DNA of 64,000 bases from JBLXBZ01 sp048265185 (GTDB lineage: Bacteria; Pseudomonadota; Alphaproteobacteria; Rhizobiales; Stappiaceae): contig JBLXBZ010000005.1 in the NCBI GenBank assembly GCA_048265185.1, forward strand, positions 62,001 to 126,000. The letters are read 5' to 3'. The position numbers and the translations under genes were made by a program. The notes beneath the pieces are model-generated. The model made no database searches, had not been told where the DNA came from, and saw only the letters and a list, made by a program, of their open reading frames with translations. This document shows, piece after piece, positions 50,085 to 58,157 of the stretch. Within the stretch, counting starts at the first letter, position 1, and each line of letters opens with the position of its first letter.

Positions 50085-51029
50085 CGGCAGGACGCCTGAC
50101 TGTCCTTCACATACGTCAAAGGGGCGCGCCGCGCCTTTGTCAAATCAGGGTCCTCAATTTTATCATTACGTTACACAGGCTGAAGAGAGAAACGTCGACT
50201 GGCCCGAACTTTTCTTTCTTTAAAGGTGTCTTGCGCGCCAGAAGTCCGCCAACATGCAAGGTTGAATCCTACGTGCGCCTTCACAGGCGAGCCGCCGGTT
50301 AGCGTGTCTAGTCTGTCGTTCGACGATTAAATTAACATAGCAATAGATAGATATGTCTATGTATAATGTCACATATTATTTAAATACAATTATCATTATT
50401 ATGAATTACTCATTTTTATGAAAATTTATTATAGAAAATATGAATACATCTCTACGTGTATTGTAAATAATCTCAACTGACCTATAGGTAGCTGTGGATA
50501 TTTTAGCTTTTTTCTCACATGTTGCATGATATAAAAATTGGTCCGCATTCAAATGCGGCAGGTAATTTCAATCATTCATTTTAGTATCAAAAGCGTTTGG
50601 TCAAAAATTAGGCGCAATTTTCTGTAAAACTTTTAATAAATTAATTTATAATCGAACGAAGTGTTTGTTATAATTGATGAAAATTCATATAAATTTTGAG
50701 ACGTTAATAGATCGGCAACTTTAATAAATTTAGCACATTTAATAACCTCTACATTACCTGAATATACTTTATAATTCTTAATTATTAGCGTTTTATTCTA
50801 TTCGGCAGGTCCTGCCGTAGCCGAATGACGGTAATATTCCTGTTGATCAGTATATTCACATTTTACGCTGATGAATCAGGGGGCTTGCAAGGGGCGGCGG
50901 CGAAGGCCGACTGCAGTCGAGGCGGGGTTTGTGAGAGGCTGAAAATAGCGACAGAAAAACTTCTCGTATCAATTTCCTGACGCTGAAGGATCTCACCCGG
51001 CTTGGCGTCTTTTACAAGGGGTATTTATT
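50085..51029. other. Long AT-rich non-coding region upstream of the RTX glycosidase
   Basis: About 945 bases without a supported gene. Most of 50300-50860 is clearly AT-richer than the rest of the window. A perfect palindrome, CGGCAGG-T-CCTGCCG, lies at 50803-50817 within a larger repeat (ATTCGGC ... GCCGAAT). The AT content suggests a nucleoid-protein-silenced or regulated promoter, or mobile-element debris. I recognise no RNA gene. Confidence 0.45.
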
Positions 51030-53315
51030 ATGAGCGCGAACGGTTTCGAATTTGGCATGCACGCACTCAGCAATAGCTGGAACGTTTCTGGCGCGCCCGC
51101 CCACGACGGCATGTCCACAAACGACATGGTCAATCTCGCCGCTCAGGGTGGTTCAGGGATTGTCCGCGTTCCCGTCGACCTCTCTTTGGTCACTGAAAGC
51201 GGAACGTGCCAATGCCAGCTCGACATATTTTCCGACGTGCTTGAGAACGCCGCCCGGAACAATCTGCAAGTTATCTTTGAGCCGGGCCAAACGCCGCTTG
51301 ACCTTTTGCCGGCGGGGGCGAGCGTTAGCGACACGCCCACGGAGCAATGGGCGATCGACGCTCTGGCCAATCGTTTCGCAAGATTGGTGGAGCTGGTTCA
51401 TGACACGTTCAGCGAACATGCGCATCTCATCGCCGGTTGGGAAGTGGGCAATGAACCCAACATGAGCTATCAATTCACGGGTGTTTATCATGGCGGCGAG
51501 GGAGACCCGGATCATCCCCGGTTTTACGCCGTCAGCACTGACAACGCCGTGCAGTACGCCGGCTATCTGAACGCCGTGAACGAGGGGGTGAAAGCGGTTG
51601 AAACCTCCCTCGGCCAGAAAATCACGGTCATTGGCGCCGGCGTCGCCCATAATGATTACGCTTACATGGACGCGATGTTCGCGACATTGAAATATCTTGA
51701 CGCCGACATCGACGCTTTCGCGATCCATCCCTATACGACATATGATCACAATGGCGCGCAGCCGCAATCCGGCAGGCCAACGGACTGGATACCCAATCCC
51801 ACCGACGCTCTCAGCGCGTGGGACTATAATTACAGTTTTCAGGGAGCGCTTTATAGCGCTCAGTTCCTGAAGGATTACCACGGTTTCGAAAACGCCGATT
51901 TGTGGATCACGGAGTTTGGCGTTTCCTCCTATTTGGGCTTTCGCGGCGCCGGCGCGGCCGGTGAGTTGGATCAGGCCAATTTCTTCGCCGAGGCCATTGG
52001 CGTTCTCGACAGCTGGAACAATCCCGACCTCAAGGGCGTGGTCGCTCATATGGCCCTGGACAATTATTTCAAGGAGGCTAACGACGCCTTCAACGCCTAT
52101 GACGGGATTGGCGGCAACGATGGAACCACTTCAGAGGCGGAAGGCTCATTCGGTCTTTATGGCCGCTACGCCGATGGGACCCTTTACGCGAAACCGGCTC
52201 TGGATTTCTTGCAAGCGGTGATGAACGGCGTTGATTATTCGGACCCGAGCAACCGGATTTTGAACGTGGAAAGCTGGGACGTCGTGGACCTGTCTCAATG
52301 GGGCTCTAACGGGGTTGGCTACCTGGACGGCTATATCGTGCTGACGCATGACGGCGACGACGTGGTCGATGGCTCTGGGTTCAGCGACAGTCTTTTCGCC
52401 GGCGAGGGCGCGGACACGATAAACGGGGGCGCGGGCGACGACCGGATTTACGGCGGCGCGGGTCATGACGTCATTTATGGCGGCGCCGGCGATGACGACC
52501 TTTACGGCGGTTCCGGCGACGATCGCTTGAGCGGCGGGGCGGGAAGCAACCGCATTGACGGCGGCTCCGGGTGGGACGTGTTGGTGGTCAACGGGACGAG
52601 CTGGAGCCATAGCTGGTCAGGCGATGGAGTATATGTGAGCGTCAGCAACGGCGACGGCTCTCATTTCTCGGCCGGGATAAATATGGAGCAGATATATTTC
52701 ACCGGCGATGATGTGGTGGTGACGTTGAGCGGCGCCGACGTGGCCCGTGGCGAGGGCGGCGTGCCGACAGGGGCGCTGGCGCCCATGCCTCAGGACGACG
52801 TGGTCACTCTCGCTCCCGGCGGCTCCCTCGATATCAACGTTTTAGCCAATGACCTTGACCCCAACGGCGACGCGTTGACGATCACCCGGATCAACGGCGT
52901 TCAGATGCAGTCAGGATGGCAAACATGGGTCTCCGGGGCCGATGGTTTGGTCATCTACAATCCCGATGGCAGCCTAACCTATCAACCGTCAGCCTACGCC
53001 AGCGGCGTGAAATCCTTCACTTACACGGTGTCCGACGGAACTGAAGAGGCTAGCGCGTCGGTCATCGTCAATCTCGTCGGCTCCGCGCAAAATAATATGG
53101 CCATGGCCGCCGCCGCCAATCAGGAAGGCGCAGTCTTTCTGGACGCGGACGAAGCTGTCGTCGGCATTTTCGAGGAGGGGCTTCCCGCCTGGGCTGACAG
53201 GGCCGGCAAGCCGGCGCCCACCGCAATCAAGGTTGGTGACGTTCTTCCAGATGAAGCTTTTGCGGGATTGATGAAAGGCGCGGTTCTTCCGGGGAGCATG
53301 TTTGACGTCATGTAG
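51030..53315 (+). CDS. RTX-type glycoside hydrolase (GH-A clan) with cadherin-like tail
   Basis: A 761-residue protein. A TIM-barrel (about 5-400) has GWEVGNEPN with acid/base Glu142 and LWITEFGVSSYL with nucleophile Glu295, the clan GH-A pattern (GH5/GH39-like). Residues about 440-525 carry RTX calcium-binding nonapeptides (GGAGDDRIYGGAGHDVIYGG). About 590-690 is a cadherin-like/VCBS fold (DVVTLAPGGSLDINVLANDLDPNGDALTITRING ... TYTVSDGTEEASASVIV). No signal peptide is present, so type I secretion through a C-terminal signal is likely. The natural polysaccharide is unknown. The start is an ATG with AAGGGG upstream. Confidence 0.85.
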   Translation: MSANGFEFGMHALSNSWNVSGAPAHDGMSTNDMVNLAAQGGSGIVRVPVDLSLVTESGTCQCQLDIFSDVLENAARNNLQVIFEPGQTPLDLLPAGASVSDTPTEQWAIDALANRFARLVELVHDTFSEHAHLIAGWEVGNEPNMSYQFTGVYHGGEGDPDHPRFYAVSTDNAVQYAGYLNAVNEGVKAVETSLGQKITVIGAGVAHNDYAYMDAMFATLKYLDADIDAFAIHPYTTYDHNGAQPQSGRPTDWIPNPTDALSAWDYNYSFQGALYSAQFLKDYHGFENADLWITEFGVSSYLGFRGAGAAGELDQANFFAEAIGVLDSWNNPDLKGVVAHMALDNYFKEANDAFNAYDGIGGNDGTTSEAEGSFGLYGRYADGTLYAKPALDFLQAVMNGVDYSDPSNRILNVESWDVVDLSQWGSNGVGYLDGYIVLTHDGDDVVDGSGFSDSLFAGEGADTINGGAGDDRIYGGAGHDVIYGGAGDDDLYGGSGDDRLSGGAGSNRIDGGSGWDVLVVNGTSWSHSWSGDGVYVSVSNGDGSHFSAGINMEQIYFTGDDVVVTLSGADVARGEGGVPTGALAPMPQDDVVTLAPGGSLDINVLANDLDPNGDALTITRINGVQMQSGWQTWVSGADGLVIYNPDGSLTYQPSAYASGVKSFTYTVSDGTEEASASVIVNLVGSAQNNMAMAAAANQEGAVFLDADEAVVGIFEEGLPAWADRAGKPAPTAIKVGDVLPDEAFAGLMKGAVLPGSMFDVM

Positions 53316-53399
53316 GAAAGCGTCATAGGTTTTTTGCATGACGTGCTTTAAAGTTAAAGAAGTGAACAGCTACGCGTAAACGTCAAACAGGATCGTCAA

Positions 53400-53888
53400 A
53401 TGAATTTTTTACGGAAGGCGGCCTTCATCAGCGCCCTTGGATCATGCGTTTTGAGCGCGGCTTTGACGCCGGCGGCGGCGCAAAACGCTTATGAACCGCA
53501 GCGCGGCTCGCCTGAACGGGCTGAAGTCATGAACGCTATTCGCCCTCTTGCGGCGGAACTGTTCGGCCCGCCGATCGAATTTGTGGTCGATTTCTTGCGC
53601 GTCACCGATGATCAGGCCTATGTGGGCGTATACGCTCAGCGTCCCGGCGGTGGTGAAATCGACATTGCGCAAACGCCATGGGCGCAAAAAAATCCACAGT
53701 TTGATCCCTATAGCGATTATGCGGGGATGAACGTGTTGATGGAGCGGAAAAATCAGCGCTGGGTGATCGTGGAAAACGCCGTCAGCTGGACGGAACCTCC
53801 CTATAACACAATGACCCACTGCAAATCCTGGAGCGCGGTGCTTCCACAGGGGTGGTGCGAAAACCCGATTGAGGTCTCGCCCCAGTAA
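53400..53888 (+). CDS. Small exported protein of unknown function
   Basis: A 162-residue protein with a Sec signal (MNFLRKAAFISALGSCVLSAALTPAAAQ, then NAYEPQRG). The mature part has PLAAELFGPPIEFVVDFLRVTDDQAYVGVYAQRPGG, LMERKNQRWVIVENAVSWTEPPYN and two C-terminal Cys (THCKSW and GWCENP), probably a disulfide. The pattern resembles small exported proteins with a lone SnoaL/NTF2-like strand order, but I do not recognise the family. It lies downstream of the RTX glycosidase on the same strand, 84 bp away. Confidence 0.7.
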   Translation: MNFLRKAAFISALGSCVLSAALTPAAAQNAYEPQRGSPERAEVMNAIRPLAAELFGPPIEFVVDFLRVTDDQAYVGVYAQRPGGGEIDIAQTPWAQKNPQFDPYSDYAGMNVLMERKNQRWVIVENAVSWTEPPYNTMTHCKSWSAVLPQGWCENPIEVSPQ

Positions 53889-54065
53889 ACGCCCCCCCCA
53901 GTAAACGCCCCCTCCGGTAAGCGCGCCCCAATAACGTCGGCTTGACGCGATGAAACGCAGGGGCGAAGGCGCGCGCCGCTTCCGGTGAAAAGTTAAGAAC
54001 TCTGAAGCGCGGCGCAGCCATAAAAGCTTGACGCTCTCCTTGCTTTACGTCAGGAATACTGGCCT
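53889..54065. other. Spacer before the riboswitch
   Basis: Starts with three imperfect copies of a short C-rich unit (CCCAGTAAACGCC and variants, 53880-53935). No gene is seen; the riboswitch promoter should lie near 54020-54050, where TTGACG is present but no good -10 box. Confidence 0.35.
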
Positions 54066-54241
54066 CAGCATGGTCGACAAAACTTGTCGCTAAGAGGGAA
54101 CGAGGTGCGGGCGATAATTCGCCTAACGCCGAGGCTGCCCCCGCAACTGTAAGCGAAGCGTTGACGCCGAAACGCCACTGGCCCATGGGCTGGGAAGGTT
54201 GGCGCTAACGAGGTTTCGCGAGCCAGGAGACCTGCCTGCTG
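54066..54241 (+). promoter_or_regulatory. Cobalamin riboswitch
   Basis: The conserved core is easy to read: AAGAGGGAA at 54092-54100, the B12 box GAGGCTGCCCCCGCAACTG at 54131-54149, CCACTG at 54175-54180, GGGAAGG at 54192-54198 and GCCAGGAGACCTGCC at 54222-54236. A closing stem (CAGCA with TGCTG) joins the ends. It binds adenosyl- or another cobalamin and turns down the genes behind it, here the DUF1636 gene and the transporter. The 45 bases before the next strong ribosome site could form the expression platform. Confidence 0.95.
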
Positions 54242-54285
54242 TGGAGTTGAATCAACCGGGCGGGGTGTCCTGGGGGAGGAGTGAC

Positions 54286-54315
54286 ATGCGTTTAATCGCT
54301 CCGGCGATGGCGTAA
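54286..54315 (+). CDS. Possible nine-codon leader peptide behind the riboswitch
   Basis: A very strong ribosome site (GGGGGAGGAG) precedes the ATG at 54286, which opens a nine-codon frame (MRLIAPAMA) ending in TAA at 54313-54315. The frame is the same as that of the DUF1636 gene, and a TTG follows the stop directly. It may be a leader that couples translation to the next gene, or a shortened gene start. Confidence 0.35.
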   Translation: MRLIAPAMA

Positions 54316-54408
54316 TTGATCTTATGTCCGGCTGGCGGCTGGAGCTTCCACGACGTCCTTCCGCACCTTGCGTTCGCCTTTATGGCGCGCATTCTGGAAA
54401 TGGACGGA

Positions 54409-54864
54409 ATGACGATCAATAAGCCGACTCTTTCTATTTGCTTGCGTTGCCGTGACGGGCGTGAGCTCGATGGAGGTGATTTGACGGCGCGCGGCGGACG
54501 GCGGCTCGCACAGGCCATATGCGAAATCGTCGCGCGAGATCTCTCAACTCACTCAAGCTTCCATTTGCGCGGCGTCAACTGCATGAGCCAATGCAAACGC
54601 CCTTGCGTCATGGCCCTGTCTGGAGCGGGGCGCTTCACCTATCTTTTCGGCGATCTGGACCCACAACGTCATGGGGCGGAGGCGCTGGCGGCGGCGCACG
54701 CCTATGTGGCCGCAAGCGATGGTTATTTGCCTCGCGAGGCGCGTCCCCGCGTTCTCCAGCCCGGCATTCTCGCGCGCGTTCCGCCTTTGGACTGGAGCGG
54801 CGACTTGATCGAACCGCTGTCAGCCGTGAAACCTTCCAACGCTCTGGAGCCAATAGACGAATGA
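54409..54864 (+). CDS. DUF1636 metal-binding-type protein
   Basis: A protein of about 151 residues in the DUF1636 family: LSICLRCRDGRELDGGDLTARGGRRL, GVNCMSQCKRPCVMALSGAGRFTYLFGDLDPQRHG is the signature. The Cys residues (CLRC and CMSQCKRPC) could bind a metal; the family is often found next to cobalamin genes. The start is uncertain. The ATG at 54409 fits the family N-terminus, while ATGs at 54382 and 54400 and the TTG at 54316 are in frame. It overlaps the binding-protein gene (ATGA). It is controlled by the riboswitch and probably helps cobalt or corrinoid handling. Confidence 0.8.
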   Translation: MTINKPTLSICLRCRDGRELDGGDLTARGGRRLAQAICEIVARDLSTHSSFHLRGVNCMSQCKRPCVMALSGAGRFTYLFGDLDPQRHGAEALAAAHAYVAASDGYLPREARPRVLQPGILARVPPLDWSGDLIEPLSAVKPSNALEPIDE

Positions 54865-56357
54865 CATTTTTTTGCAAACGGCGCCTCATAGGCGCGCTGA
54901 TCGCTTTGTGTCTTGTCCCGCCTTTTTTCACAGCTCACGCCGCGTCGGCAAAACAGGTGACGATCGGTCAAACCTTCCTAGCCTCCAGTCTGGACCCGGC
55001 CGAAGGCTCCACCGGGTGGGCGCTTGTGACCCATGGGGTGGCGGAACAATTATTCACCGTTTCCAAGGACGGGACCATCGTCCCGAATCTGGCCGCCTCC
55101 GCCATCCGTGAGGAAGAGGGCGCGTGGACGGTCGAGCTGGCGCCGGATCGCTTTTTCTCAGATGGAACCCCGGTGACGGCGGCCTTGGTGGCCGCCGCAT
55201 TGAACCGAACCGGAGAACTGAACCCTTCCGCCCGGGCGACGGCGGGGTTATTGATCTTCACCGCCACCGGCGAACATAGCCTGTCCGTGAAGACCGAACA
55301 GCCCACGGCGATCCTGCCTTCAATATTGGCGGAATGGGCTTTTCCCGTCTATCGGTTTGAAGGCGATGAAATCATTTTCACCGGGCCCTTTGCGGTGAAG
55401 GCGTTCGAGTCTGGCGCGTCTCTTGAGCTGATCCCCAACGCCCATTACGCAGGCGCCCAGGCCCGCCCCGATATTTTCCTGCGCCGCATCGCCGATGGTC
55501 AGTCGCTGGCGCTGGCCTTCGCCGCCGGGGAATTGGACATGGCCTTCAACTTGCCCGTTGAGACATTGCCCATGCTTGCAGGCGGAGAAGGGAAAGTGAT
55601 TTCCTTTCCGGTGGCTTATCAATACATGATGTGGATGAACACGCGCCGCCCGGCCCTTTCCGACCCACGGGTGCGCCGGGCCATTGATCTGGCGATCAAC
55701 CGTGCGGATCTGGTGGCCGCCGCGCAGGCCGGCGTTCCCGCAACCGGGGCTTTCGCCCAAAACTATCCATTCGCGGCCGAGGGCGCGCTTCCCTACGACC
55801 TCGCCGCAGCCGCCGCGCTTCTGGAGGAAGCGGGCTGGAAAATGGGCCCGGATGGGGTTCGAATTCGCAAAGGCGAACCTTTGGAGCTGGTTCTCTACGC
55901 CTATCCTCAGCGGCCGGATCTGGTGACCTTTCAACCGGTGGTGCGCGCGGCCTTGGCCGAACTTGGCGTTGCGGTGACCACCCAAGTGACGGAATCGGCC
56001 ACTCAAGTGGCCAGCGACGGCGCTTTCGATCTGTTTCTATGGGCCCAGCACAGCGCGCCCGCGGGCGATCCGGGGTTGTTTTTGTCCCTGTTTTTTGAAA
56101 CCGATGCGGCGCGCAACTACGCTGGCTGGTCGAACGCCGCTTATGACGCGCTGATTGTCAAATTGCGCCGCGAAAGCGACCCTCAAGTTCGGGTCGCTTT
56201 GGCTCGTCAGGCGCAAGCGATTATCAGCGCCGAAGCTCCCGTCGCCTTTCTCGTCACCCCCGAATGGCATGTGGGTCTTTCCCCCGCGCTCGCTAATTAT
56301 GTCCCATGGGGTTCGGACTACTATATCATCCGTCCCGATTTAACCCTCAACGAGTGA
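54861..56357 (+). CDS. Dpp/Nik-type ABC binding protein, riboswitch-controlled
   Basis: A 498-residue family 5 extracytoplasmic binding protein. A signal peptide (ends TAHAAS) precedes TIGQTFLASSLDPAEGSTGWALVTHGVAEQLFTV, typical of NikA/DppA relatives. The C-terminal half holds YQYMMWMNTRRPALSDPRVRRAIDLAINRADLV and the family block NYAGWSNAAYDALIVKLRRE. Control by a cobalamin riboswitch suggests cobalt, nickel or a corrinoid as ligand. Its start overlaps the DUF1636 stop. Confidence 0.87.
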   Translation: MTFFCKRRLIGALIALCLVPPFFTAHAASAKQVTIGQTFLASSLDPAEGSTGWALVTHGVAEQLFTVSKDGTIVPNLAASAIREEEGAWTVELAPDRFFSDGTPVTAALVAAALNRTGELNPSARATAGLLIFTATGEHSLSVKTEQPTAILPSILAEWAFPVYRFEGDEIIFTGPFAVKAFESGASLELIPNAHYAGAQARPDIFLRRIADGQSLALAFAAGELDMAFNLPVETLPMLAGGEGKVISFPVAYQYMMWMNTRRPALSDPRVRRAIDLAINRADLVAAAQAGVPATGAFAQNYPFAAEGALPYDLAAAAALLEEAGWKMGPDGVRIRKGEPLELVLYAYPQRPDLVTFQPVVRAALAELGVAVTTQVTESATQVASDGAFDLFLWAQHSAPAGDPGLFLSLFFETDAARNYAGWSNAAYDALIVKLRRESDPQVRVALARQAQAIISAEAPVAFLVTPEWHVGLSPALANYVPWGSDYYIIRPDLTLNE

Positions 56358-56362
56358 CGCCT

Positions 56363-57283
56363 ATGATCGCGGCCGCACGCTTTCTTGCAGGCGTAAGTCT
56401 TTCATGGCTGGCCATTACGGCCGCGACTTTTTTCCTGATCCGCGCCATGCCGGGCGATCCGGCCGAGTTGTTTCTCGATGGCGTCAACAGCCGTTCAGGC
56501 CCTGAAGTCGTGGCCGCCTACCGCGCGGCGTGGGGGCTTGACGGCTCTCTTTTCAGCCAATTTATACGCTGGCTGGGCGGCTTTCTGACTCTGGATTGGG
56601 GCGTTTCCTATGAAACCGGCGGACGGGTGGCGACGGATTTCGCCGCCCGCCTTCCTTGGTCTATCGCCATAGGTTTTGGCGGCATGGCGGGCGCCGTCGC
56701 GCTTGGCGCCGCGCTTGGCTTTGAAGCGGCATATCGGCCGCGCGGCCTCGCCGACAGCGCGTCGCGGATCATGGCGATAGCTGGCCAAGCCTTGCCGGCC
56801 TTCGCCGTCGGCCTCATTTTGTTGTGGGTTCTTGGGGTGCAATTGCGCTGGATTTCCCCTTTTCGCGGCGGTTTGGCGGAACGCCTTTTGTTGCCGACCC
56901 TTTTGGTCGCCTTTTTTTCCATCGGATCCGTATCGCGCTTGGTGCGGGCGGGGCTTGTGGAGGCTATCGCCAGCCCTTGGTTCAGAACCGCTTTGGCGAA
57001 AGGCGGCTCGCGGCGCGGAGCGATGTGGCGCCACGGGATGTCCCACGCCAGTCTGGTTTTGCTGGCGGGCCTCGCGCCTGAACTGGCGTGGATCGTCGGC
57101 GGCACGGCGGTCGCCGAAATCGTTTTCGCCGTTCCCGGCGTTTCCGAGCGGGTGGCCCAGGCCATCTCACACCGGGATTACGCGGTGGTTCAGCCTTATG
57201 TGGCCATCATAGCTCTTTGGATTATCGTGATTTTAAGTCTTGCTGCGAGCTTGCGCCGGCGCCTTGATCCGAGGTTGTCATGA
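56363..57283 (+). CDS. Dpp/Nik-type ABC permease, first subunit
   Basis: A 306-residue DppB/NikB-type permease. Six hydrophobic segments; N-terminal FFLIRAMPGDPAELFLDGV and the BPD loop (FRTALAKGGSRRGAMWRHGMSHASLVLLAGLAPELAWIVGGTAVAEIVFAVPGVSERVAQAISHRDY) are family marks. It starts six bases after the binding-protein stop and overlaps the next permease by four bases. Confidence 0.9.
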   Translation: MIAAARFLAGVSLSWLAITAATFFLIRAMPGDPAELFLDGVNSRSGPEVVAAYRAAWGLDGSLFSQFIRWLGGFLTLDWGVSYETGGRVATDFAARLPWSIAIGFGGMAGAVALGAALGFEAAYRPRGLADSASRIMAIAGQALPAFAVGLILLWVLGVQLRWISPFRGGLAERLLLPTLLVAFFSIGSVSRLVRAGLVEAIASPWFRTALAKGGSRRGAMWRHGMSHASLVLLAGLAPELAWIVGGTAVAEIVFAVPGVSERVAQAISHRDYAVVQPYVAIIALWIIVILSLAASLRRRLDPRLS

Positions 57284-58074
57284 TGCGACTAACCGCCATT
57301 TTGGGACTTTTGCTCCCCGCGGGGGTTCTCGTCTGGCTGCTGGGAGGGCTGGGCGATCCCCATGCGGTCGATCTGGCCAAACGACTGGCGCCTCCCTCTT
57401 TCGCGCTTCCTCTTGGCGCGGATCACCTTGGGCGCAATCTCGCCGCGCGCATTCTTTGGGGAGCGGCGCCTTCTCTCGCCGCTGCGAGCCTTGTTCTGAT
57501 CGCCGGCCTGTCCATTGGCGTTTTCGCCGGCGGGGTTATAGCTCTCGGCCCCCCGTGGGCGCGACGTGGTGTTCGTTGGCTGGCGGAAACCGCGCTGGCC
57601 GTGCCCACATTGGGGAGCGCGCTTGTTCTTTCGTCCGCATTTGGCGCAGGAGTGGCGAGAGTGGCCCTCGCCCTCGTCATAACAGCATGGGCGCCCTATG
57701 CGCTAAGCGTCGCCGCGCTGTTGGAGCGTTTGCGCGCCGAACAATATTGGCGCGCAAGCCTGGCTTTGGGCGCGCCATTAGGCGCCGCCATGCGCAGGCA
57801 TATGCTGCCCAATATCTGGCCGGTCATCGGCGCGCTGGCCGGCGCCGACGGCGGCAGAGCCGTCATTCTGGTCGCCTCCCTTGGCTTTATCGGTCTGTCG
57901 GCGGACACCGGCCGCCCCGAATGGGGCGCGATGATCCATGAGTATCGCATGTTCCTCTTCACCGAGCCGAGACTTGTTCTGCCGCCGGTCGTCGCTTGCG
58001 CCGTTTTGTCCATTTGTTTGCATATGGCTTTTGACGGGCGGGGCGAGAGCTGGGGCGCGGGGCGTAACTTTTGA
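57280..58074 (+). CDS. Dpp/Nik-type ABC permease, second subunit
   Basis: A 264-residue DppC/NikC-type permease: FALPLGADHLGRNLAARILWGAAPSL, ALAVPTLGSALVLSSAF and the docking loop SLALGAPLGAAMRRHMLPNIWPVIGALAGADGGRAVILVASLGFIGLSADTGRPEWGAMIHEYR. It forms the pore with the first subunit. No NikD or NikE-type ATPase follows; the next genes are cydD and cydC. ATP-binding subunits must come from elsewhere in the genome. Confidence 0.9.
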   Translation: MMRLTAILGLLLPAGVLVWLLGGLGDPHAVDLAKRLAPPSFALPLGADHLGRNLAARILWGAAPSLAAASLVLIAGLSIGVFAGGVIALGPPWARRGVRWLAETALAVPTLGSALVLSSAFGAGVARVALALVITAWAPYALSVAALLERLRAEQYWRASLALGAPLGAAMRRHMLPNIWPVIGALAGADGGRAVILVASLGFIGLSADTGRPEWGAMIHEYRMFLFTEPRLVLPPVVACAVLSICLHMAFDGRGESWGAGRNF

Positions 58075-58157
58075 AAGCCGGCGAGGCGGCGCGTTATTGT
58101 CGCAGGCGCGCCGCGCCCGCTTGCCAATCCGCTTCCCGCCTTTTAGATGAACCCACT

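Noticed and set aside
2211..50250. Recurring GGCGCGCCAAAG-like strings (near 2208, 19532 and 50231) as a dispersed repeat.
   Set aside because: Matches are short and imperfect and are expected in GC-rich DNA; no common length or flanking duplication is seen.
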